A stretch of 27,918 bases of DNA, taken from NCBI RefSeq assembly GCF_037152535.1, contig NZ_JBBCMA010000011.1, positions 1 to 27,918 on the forward strand, written 5' to 3'. This stretch comes from Leclercia sp. AS011. Lineage in GTDB: Bacteria > Pseudomonadota > Gammaproteobacteria > Enterobacterales > Enterobacteriaceae. Below the pieces are notes generated by a model, which had not been told where the DNA came from, made no database searches, and was given only the letters and a program-made list of their open reading frames with translations. Position 1 is the stretch's first letter. Every line of letters starts with the position of its first letter. Both the position numbers and the translations under genes were made by a program. Positions 23,360 to 27,918 of the stretch are shown here, piece by piece.

Positions 23360-23632
23360 ATGAACAAGACTCAACTGATTGATGTAATTGCGGACAAGGC
23401 TGATCTGTCTAAAGTACAGGCTAAAGCTGCTCTGGAATCCACCCTGGCTGCTATTACTGAGTCTCTGAAAGAAGGCGATGCTGTACAACTGGTAGGTTTC
23501 GGTACCTTCAAAGTGAACCACCGCGCTGAGCGTACTGGCCGCAACCCGCAGACCGGTAAAGAAATCAAAATCGCTGCAGCTAACGTGCCAGCATTTGTTT
23601 CTGGCAAAGCACTGAAAGACGCAGTTAAGTAA
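23360..23632 (+). CDS. hupA: DNA-binding protein HU-alpha
   Basis: HU-alpha is a nucleoid protein that bends and compacts DNA as a homodimer or with HU-beta. The product is 90 residues and appears identical or nearly so to E. coli HupA. The DNA-intercalating arm contains P63 in RNPQTGKE, and the body has VGFGTFKV. The start is ATG at 23360 with AAAGGA upstream. Codon use is highly biased, as expected of an abundant protein. A hairpin terminator lies 29 bases after the stop, inside the predicted 5' coding sequence of yjaH. Confidence 0.98.
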   Translation: MNKTQLIDVIADKADLSKVQAKAALESTLAAITESLKEGDAVQLVGFGTFKVNHRAERTGRNPQTGKEIKIAAANVPAFVSGKALKDAVK

Positions 23633-23643
23633 GCCGCGTAGCA

Positions 23644-24336
23644 GTGAACAGTTTTATCGAGGGGGCGGTTTCGCCCCTTTTGTCTGTCTGGCGCCCGGCA
23701 ATGGCGCTGGCTGGCATCCTGTTGTTATCCGCCTGCAGCCATGACTCCTCTCTGCCGCCGTTTACCGCCAGCGGTTACGCTGACGATCAGGGCGCGGTCC
23801 GTATCTGGCGAAAAGACACGGACGATGAAGTCCATCTGCTCTCCGCCTTCAGTCCCTGGCACAGCGGCAGTACCACCACCAGTGAGTATCGCTGGCAGGG
23901 TGATACGCTGGCCTATATCGATGTGAACATCTACAGCAAGGTGCCCGAGCACGTGCGGGTGCGTTTTGACGACCACGGTGAGCTGAGCTTTATGCAGCGC
24001 GAAATCGGCGGTCTGAAGCAGCAACTCTCTACCGATCAAATCGACCTCTACCGCTATCGTGCCGACCAGATTCGTCAGACCAGCGACGCGCTGCGACAAG
24101 GGCGGGTAGTGCTGCATCAGGGGCGCTGGCATACCAACGGCACCGTGACCACCTGTGAAGGCCAGACCCTGAAGCCGGATCTTGATAGCTGGGCGACGGA
24201 ACATATTGGACGACGTCAGAGCCATTCATCCATGGAAGTGAGCGTGGCATGGCTGGAAGCGCCGGAAGGGTCACAGCTGCTGCTGGTGGCTAACGAAGAC
24301 TTCTGTACCTGGCAGCCGACCGAGAAGAGTTTCTGA
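23644..24336 (+). CDS. yjaH: YjaH family putative lipoprotein (DUF1481)
   Basis: The product resembles E. coli YjaH (DUF1481) throughout. From a GTG at 23644 it has 230 residues. A hydrophobic stretch (AMALAGILLLSAC) ends in a lipobox LSAC with the lipid-accepting cysteine at residue 31, so it is probably an inner- or outer-membrane lipoprotein; residue 32 is serine, which does not suggest inner-membrane retention. No function is known to me. The alternative start is ATG at 23701 (211 residues), which would leave a signal peptide without its positive charge. The GTG start is favoured by family resemblance (MNSF...EG), but its Shine-Dalgarno sequence is weak and the hupA terminator lies between the two starts. 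Confidence 0.88.
   Translation: MNSFIEGAVSPLLSVWRPAMALAGILLLSACSHDSSLPPFTASGYADDQGAVRIWRKDTDDEVHLLSAFSPWHSGSTTTSEYRWQGDTLAYIDVNIYSKVPEHVRVRFDDHGELSFMQREIGGLKQQLSTDQIDLYRYRADQIRQTSDALRQGRVVLHQGRWHTNGTVTTCEGQTLKPDLDSWATEHIGRRQSHSSMEVSVAWLEAPEGSQLLLVANEDFCTWQPTEKSF
23662..23681 (+). terminator. hupA terminator, inside yjaH 5' coding region
   Basis: GGGGCG (23662-23667) and CGCCCC (23672-23677) form a 6-bp perfect stem with loop GTTT and TTTT after it. It lies 29 bases beyond the hupA stop. It overlaps codons 7-13 of yjaH if that gene starts at the GTG at 23644. Confidence 0.8.
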
Positions 24337-24350
24337 GTTCTGTAGATTAA

Positions 24351-24381
24351 GCCGGATGGCGCTAACGCTTATCCGGCCTAC
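24351..24381 (+). repeat. REP element
   Basis: GCCGGATGGCGCTAACGCTT followed by ATCCGGCCTAC is a single REP unit, starting 14 bases after the yjaH stop. It differs slightly from the pair near rpoC (ATC in place of CCC). Confidence 0.88.
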
Positions 24382-24385
24382 GAAC

Positions 24386-24430
24386 GATCCCCTCTCCCTT
24401 CAGGAGAGGGTCAGGGTGAGGGTGAGGGGG
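24386..24430. repeat. Interspersed CCCTCTCC/GGAGAGGG palindrome with GGGTGAG tail
   Basis: CCCTCTCC (24390-24397) and GGAGAGGG (24403-24410) form an 8-bp perfect stem with loop CTTCA. It is followed by GTCAGGGTGAGGGTGAGGGG, a tandem of GGGTGA units. I recognise this as a common interspersed extragenic repeat in enterobacteria and other proteobacteria, from memory. It lies between the convergent yjaH and purD ends and may act as a transcription end. Confidence 0.75.
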
Positions 24431-24432
24431 AA

Positions 24433-25725
24433 TTACTCCCCCTGCTCCCGCGCAATTGCACGATAACCAATATCCTGGCGGCTGAAGCTGCCGTTCCACC
24501 GAATATCCTTCATCAGGGCATAGGCGCGCTGCTGCGCTTGTGCGACCGTATGGCCCAGCGCGGTGGCGCACAGGACGCGGCCACCGTTGGTCAGTACGCG
24601 ATCGTCATCAGACAGCGTCGTACCGGCGTGGAACACCTTCGCGCCCTCCATCTGCTCCAGCGGCAGACCGTGGATCTCATCCCCGGTGTTGTAATTGCCC
24701 GGGTAACCACCTGCAGCAATCACTACGCCCAGCGATGCACGCTCGTCCCACTCGGAGGTTTTCTGGTCCAGCTTGCCTTCGCAGGCCGCCAGGCACAGAT
24801 CCACCAGATCGGATTTCATGCGCAGCATGATGGGCTGGGTTTCCGGATCGCCAAAGCGGCAGTTGAATTCGATTACCTTCGGATTACCCTGCTTGTCGAT
24901 CATCAGACCCGCATACAGGAAACCGGTGTAGGTATTACCTTCCGCGGCCATGCCTTTCACCGTTGGCCAGATGATGCGATCCATGGTGCGCTGGTGAACT
25001 TCATCCGTCACCACCGGTGCAGGGGAGTAGGCACCCATCCCGCCAGTATTCGGGCCGGTGTCCGCATCGCCCACGCGCTTGTGGTCCTGGCTGGTGGCCA
25101 TCGGCAGAACGTGCTCGCCGTCGACCATCACGATAAAGCTCGCCTCTTCACCGTCGAGGAACTCTTCGATCACGATGCGGTGGCCCGCGTCGCCAAAGGC
25201 GTTACCGGCCAGCATATCCTGAACCGCGGCTTCCGCCTCTTCGAGCGTCATCGCCACGATCACGCCTTTCCCGGCGGCCAGACCGTCGGCCTTAATGACA
25301 ATCGGGGCGCCTTTTTCACGCAGGTAAGCCAGAGCGGGCTCCACCTCGGTGAAGTTCTGGTATTCCGCGGTCGGGATGTTATGACGCGCAAGGAAATCTT
25401 TGGTAAAGGCTTTAGATCCTTCCAGCTGGGCGGCACCTTCGGTCGGGCCGAAGATGGTCAGGCCTGCCGCGCGGAACGCGTCCACCACGCCAATCACCAG
25501 CGGGGCTTCCGGGCCCACAATCGTCAGATCGATTTTCTCGCTCTGGGCAAAATTCAGCAGGGCCGGGATATCGGTCACGCCGATAGCCACGTTCTGCAGC
25601 GCGGGCTCCAGTGCCGTACCGGCGTTGCCCGGTGCCACGAAGACCGTTTTCACCTGCGGAGACTGCGCCGCTTTCCAGGCCAGCGCGTGCTCGCGCCCGC
25701 CGTTACCAATCACTAATACTTTCAT
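24433..25725 (-). CDS. purD: Phosphoribosylamine-glycine ligase (GAR synthetase)
   Basis: PurD makes glycinamide ribonucleotide from phosphoribosylamine, glycine and ATP, the second step of purine synthesis. The product has 430 residues against about 429 in E. coli. It begins MKVLVIGNGGREHALAWKAAQ (N-domain P-loop-like GNGGREHA). ATP-grasp landmarks are KADGLAAGKGVIVA and EEFLDGEEASF, and the central signature RFGDPETQPIM is present. It starts 15 bases after purH and ends near a repeat. The stop TAA lies in the loop of a small hairpin (AGGGGG 24425-24430 / CCCCCT 24438-24443). It is co-transcribed with purH. Confidence 0.97.
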   Translation of the reverse strand: MKVLVIGNGGREHALAWKAAQSPQVKTVFVAPGNAGTALEPALQNVAIGVTDIPALLNFAQSEKIDLTIVGPEAPLVIGVVDAFRAAGLTIFGPTEGAAQLEGSKAFTKDFLARHNIPTAEYQNFTEVEPALAYLREKGAPIVIKADGLAAGKGVIVAMTLEEAEAAVQDMLAGNAFGDAGHRIVIEEFLDGEEASFIVMVDGEHVLPMATSQDHKRVGDADTGPNTGGMGAYSPAPVVTDEVHQRTMDRIIWPTVKGMAAEGNTYTGFLYAGLMIDKQGNPKVIEFNCRFGDPETQPIMLRMKSDLVDLCLAACEGKLDQKTSEWDERASLGVVIAAGGYPGNYNTGDEIHGLPLEQMEGAKVFHAGTTLSDDDRVLTNGGRVLCATALGHTVAQAQQRAYALMKDIRWNGSFSRQDIGYRAIAREQGE

Positions 25726-25740
25726 TTTCTGCTCCGGGAA

Positions 25741-27330
25741 TTAATGGCGGAAGTGACGCATGTCGGTGAAGATCATCGCGATGCCGTGTTCGTCGGCAGC
25801 AGCAATGACTTCGTCATCACGGATGGAACCGCCAGGCTGGATCACGCAGGTAATGCCGACAGCAGCAGCCGCGTCGATACCGTCACGGAACGGGAAGAAG
25901 GCGTCAGAGGCCATGGCGGAACCTTTCACTTCCAGACCTTCGTCGCCTGCTTTGATACCCGCGATTTTCGCGGAGTAAACGCGGCTCATCTGGCCTGCGC
26001 CTATCCCGATAGTCATGTTCTCTTTGGCGTAGACAATGGCGTTGGATTTGACGAACTTCGCCACTTTCCAGCAGAACAGCGCATCACGCAGTTCCTGTTC
26101 GGTTGGCTGACGTTTGGTCACCACGCGCAGATCGGCTTCTGTCACCATACCCAGATCGCGATCCTGAACCAGCAGACCGCCGTTCACACGCTTGAAGTCC
26201 AGGCCCGGCACGCGTTCCGCCCACTGGCCGCAAACCAGTACGCGCACGTTCTGTTTAGCCGCAGTGATTTTCAGGGCTTCTTCGGTGGCAGAAGGGGCGA
26301 TGATCACTTCAACAAACTGACGGGAGATGATCGCCTGAGCGGTTTCGGCATCCAGCTCGCGGTTGAAGGCGATAATGCCGCCGAACGCGGAGGTCGGGTC
26401 GGTTTTGTAGGCGCGGTCATAGGCATCCAGAATCGAGGTGCTTACCGCGACGCCGCATGGGTTGGCGTGCTTAACGATCACGCAGGCAGGTTCGCTGAAC
26501 TCTTTCACGCATTCCAGCGCCGCGTCGGTGTCGGCAATGTTGTTATAGGAGAGCGCTTTACCCTGAACCTGCTGGGCGGTGGCAACAGAGGCTTCTTTTA
26601 CCTCTTCTTCTATATAGAAGGCAGCCTGCTGGTGGCTGTTCTCGCCGTAGCGCATATCCTGCTTCTTAATGAAGTTCAGGTTTAAGGTGCGAGAGAACCG
26701 GCCGGAAGGATCTTTGCTTTCACCGTGGTAAGCCGGCACCAGGCTACCGAAGTAGTTGGCGATCATGCTGTCGTAGGCGGCGGTATGTTCGAAGGCTTTA
26801 ATGGCGAGGTCGAAACGGGTTTCGAGATTCAGGGAGCCTTCGTTGGCGTCCATCTCTTTAATAATGGCATCGTAGTCGCTGCTCTTTACCACGATGGCCA
26901 CATCTTTATGGTTCTTGGCAGCGGAGCGCACCATGGTCGGGCCGCCGATATCAATATTCTCTACGGCATCTTCCAGCGAGCAGCCTTCACGGGCAACGGT
27001 CTGGGCGAACGGATAGAGGTTAACGACAACCATGTCGATCGGCGCGATCCCGTGCTGATCCATAATACCGTCGTCCTGACCGCGACGGCCCAGAATGCCG
27101 CCGTGAACTTTCGGGTGCAGGGTTTTGACGCGTCCATCCATCATTTCCGGGAAACCGGTGTAATCGGACACTTCGGTTACCGGCAGGCCTTTCTCTGCTA
27201 ACAGGCGGGCAGTACCGCCCGTGGACAGCAGCTCCACACCACGTGCAGAAAGTGCCTGAGCGAATTCGACGATACCGGCTTTATCAGAAACACTGAGCAG
27301 AGCGCGGCGGACTGGACGACGTTGTTGCAT
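25741..27330 (-). CDS. purH: Bifunctional AICAR formyltransferase / IMP cyclohydrolase
   Basis: PurH carries out the last two steps of IMP synthesis. It has 529 residues, as expected. Residues 1 to about 199 are the cyclohydrolase (MGS-like) domain with [40 protein letters not shown] and VNLYPF. The rest is the AICAR transformylase with the catalytic lysine-histidine pair at 287-288 in [10 protein letters not shown], plus KSNAIV and [10 protein letters not shown]. The start is ATG at 27330. Upstream is a PurR box. It is first in the purHD operon and divergent from an rRNA operon, as purH-rrnE is in E. coli. Confidence 0.98.
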   Translation of the reverse strand: MQQRRPVRRALLSVSDKAGIVEFAQALSARGVELLSTGGTARLLAEKGLPVTEVSDYTGFPEMMDGRVKTLHPKVHGGILGRRGQDDGIMDQHGIAPIDMVVVNLYPFAQTVAREGCSLEDAVENIDIGGPTMVRSAAKNHKDVAIVVKSSDYDAIIKEMDANEGSLNLETRFDLAIKAFEHTAAYDSMIANYFGSLVPAYHGESKDPSGRFSRTLNLNFIKKQDMRYGENSHQQAAFYIEEEVKEASVATAQQVQGKALSYNNIADTDAALECVKEFSEPACVIVKHANPCGVAVSTSILDAYDRAYKTDPTSAFGGIIAFNRELDAETAQAIISRQFVEVIIAPSATEEALKITAAKQNVRVLVCGQWAERVPGLDFKRVNGGLLVQDRDLGMVTEADLRVVTKRQPTEQELRDALFCWKVAKFVKSNAIVYAKENMTIGIGAGQMSRVYSAKIAGIKAGDEGLEVKGSAMASDAFFPFRDGIDAAAAVGITCVIQPGGSIRDDEVIAAADEHGIAMIFTDMRHFRH

Positions 27331-27438
27331 GGTAAATCCCCTGGATTTGACGATTACAGAGAGCGTTAGGTGAATTTTCTACATAAAAACTCAACTAACA
27401 CACCTGGCGGGGGCGCTTTATTTAGCGCGAGTATTTTA
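27331..27438 (-). promoter_or_regulatory. purH 5' leader and -10 region
   Basis: These 108 bases carry no gene. On the minus strand a TAAAAT directly follows the PurR box and is a probable -10 (about 27439 to 27434). The leader contains a short inverted repeat GCGCT/AGCGC (27413-27428) and a run of C/G (27406-27413). Confidence 0.55.
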
Positions 27439-27454
27439 ACGAAAACGTTTGCGC
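27439..27454. promoter_or_regulatory. PurR operator (PUR box) of purHD
   Basis: The 16-mer ACGAAAACGTTTGCGC, or GCGCAAACGTTTTCGT on the gene strand, matches the PurR consensus A-C-G-C-A-A-A-C-G-T-T-T-T-C-G-T at nearly every position, with the central CG intact. It overlaps the region upstream of the -10, so PurR with hypoxanthine or guanine would block the promoter. Confidence 0.92.
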
Positions 27455-27571
27455 AACGCTCGCACATTTTTACTTTTTCGTCGCATTGTGGATAAGTCTG
27501 TGAGTAATCAGGTATAAGGCGGGGTTTTGCTGGGGAATGCAGCAGTCAGTCATTTTTCTGTCATTTAAGGG

Positions 27572-27608
27572 TTGCGGGCTCCGGAGAACTCCCTATAATG
27601 CGCCTCCA
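27572..27608 (+). promoter_or_regulatory. rrn P1 promoter
   Basis: TTGCGG (27572-27577), a 16-bp spacer and TATAAT (27594-27599) are followed by the GCGCCTCC discriminator and a start at about A 27608. An A/T-rich UP-like segment lies at about 27548-27570. The GC-rich discriminator and 16-bp spacer are the known basis of ppGpp/DksA control of rrn P1 promoters. Confidence 0.95.
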
Positions 27609-27621
27609 TCGACACGGCAGA

Positions 27622-27637
27622 TGTGAATCACTTCACA
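27622..27637. promoter_or_regulatory. CRP-consensus palindrome in rrn leader
   Basis: TGTGA-ATCACT-TCACA matches the CRP core consensus at 10 of 10 positions. Its centre is about 22 bases downstream of the P1 start and 86 upstream of the P2 start. A similar sequence is present in E. coli rrn leaders by memory. Binding is not shown here. Confidence 0.4.
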
Positions 27638-27680
27638 CAAACAGCCGGGCCGGTTGAAGAGAAAAGCGTGAAATAATCGC

Positions 27681-27715
27681 TTGACTCTGAAAGAGGAAAG
27701 CGTATTATACGCCAC
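27681..27715 (+). promoter_or_regulatory. rrn P2 promoter
   Basis: TTGACT (27681-27686), a 16-bp spacer and TATTAT (27703-27708) form the second rrn promoter, with start near 27715. The spacing of about 108 bases from P1 is as in E. coli rrn operons. Confidence 0.93.
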
Positions 27716-27718
27716 CTC

Positions 27719-27780
27719 GCAACGGTGAGCGAAAGCCGCGTTGCACTGCTCTTTAACAATTTATCAGACAATCTGTGTGG
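27719..27780 (+). promoter_or_regulatory. rrn antitermination site: boxB, boxA, boxC
   Basis: The boxB stem GCAACG/CGTTGC is at 27719-27724 and 27739-27744. The boxA TGCTCTTTAACA is at 27747-27758, and a boxC-like TCTGTGTGGG follows at 27772. Nus factors and S10 load here so that RNA polymerase resists Rho through the untranslated operon. Confidence 0.92.
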
Positions 27781-27890
27781 GCACTCAAAGTGACATGGAT
27801 TCTTAACGTCGAAAGACAATAAATGAATACCAAGTCTCTGAGTGAACATACGTAATTCATTACGAAGTTTAATTCACGAGCATCAAACTT

Positions 27891-27918
27891 AAATTGAAGA
27901 GTTTGATCATGGCTCAGA
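27891..27918 (+). rRNA. rrs: 16S ribosomal RNA, 5' end (partial)
   Basis: The last 28 bases read AAATTGAAGAGTTTGATCAT and then GGCTCAGA, the canonical 5' end of enterobacterial 16S rRNA. The gene continues beyond the window. By synteny (divergent from purH) it is the counterpart of E. coli rrsE. The leader between 27781 and 27890 is the pre-rRNA spacer that pairs with sequence after 16S for RNase III processing. Confidence 0.97.

Noticed and set aside
23185..23382. ORF of 65 codons upstream of and overlapping hupA.
   Set aside because: It lies across the hupA promoter and leader and has no Shine-Dalgarno sequence or family match.
27628..27849. 73-codon minus-strand ORF in the rrn leader.
   Set aside because: It covers rrn P2, boxB and boxA, which are well-defined RNA and DNA signals. 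There is no protein family match.

Overview
This window is a core chromosomal segment of an enterobacterium (Enterobacteriaceae). The evidence is protein-level near-identity to the Escherichia coli K-12 proteins as I remember them (EF-Tu, SecE, NusG, L11, L1, L10, L7/L12, RpoB, RpoC, HU-alpha and others) and matching gene order: tufB-secE-nusG-rplKAJL-rpoBC ... thiCEFSGH-rsd / nudC-hemE-nfi-yjaG-hupA-yjaH ... purHD / rrn. It is probably not E. coli itself. Two lactose/chitobiose-type PTS genes lie between rpoC and thiH, no zraPSR lies between yjaH and purD, and the REP elements resemble the Enterobacter/Klebsiella type. An Enterobacter, Lelliottia, Leclercia or Klebsiella-like genome fits best, but I cannot name the genus with certainty.

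Layout. Bases 1-12723 (+ strand) hold the 3' end of tufB, the secE-nusG operon, the L11-L1 and L10-L7/L12 ribosomal protein genes, and rpoB-rpoC. The known control points are present: a tufB terminator, the PL11 and PL10 promoters, L1 and L10 leaders, an rplL-rpoB attenuator hairpin and a strong UUCG terminator after rpoC. Bases 12741-13785 form a small accessory island: a terminator that could serve both strands, a head-to-head REP pair, and a two-gene minus-strand PTS unit (IIB then IIA, with no IIC). Bases 13786-19332 (- strand) are the thiamine operon thiCEFSGH behind a TPP riboswitch, with most junctions overlapping. rsd follows on the same strand.

Bases 19982-24336 (+ strand) carry nudC, hemE, nfi, yjaG, hupA and yjaH. 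A REP element and a second interspersed palindrome fill the gap before purD. Bases 24433-27330 (- strand) are the purHD operon with a PurR operator upstream. It diverges from a ribosomal RNA operon whose P1 and P2 promoters, boxB/boxA and first 28 bases of 16S rRNA end the window.

Function. The segment joins translation (EF-Tu, L11, L1, L10, L7/L12, rRNA), transcription (RpoB, RpoC, NusG, Rsd), protein export (SecE), nucleoid structure (HU-alpha), NAD-cap/RNA and DNA repair enzymes (NudC, Nfi), and biosynthesis of thiamine, haem and purines. I see no prophage, transposon, CRISPR array or defence system. The only accessory coding content is the orphan PTS IIB-IIA pair. I found no strong candidate for a wholly new biological system; the findings are mostly regulatory or architectural details.
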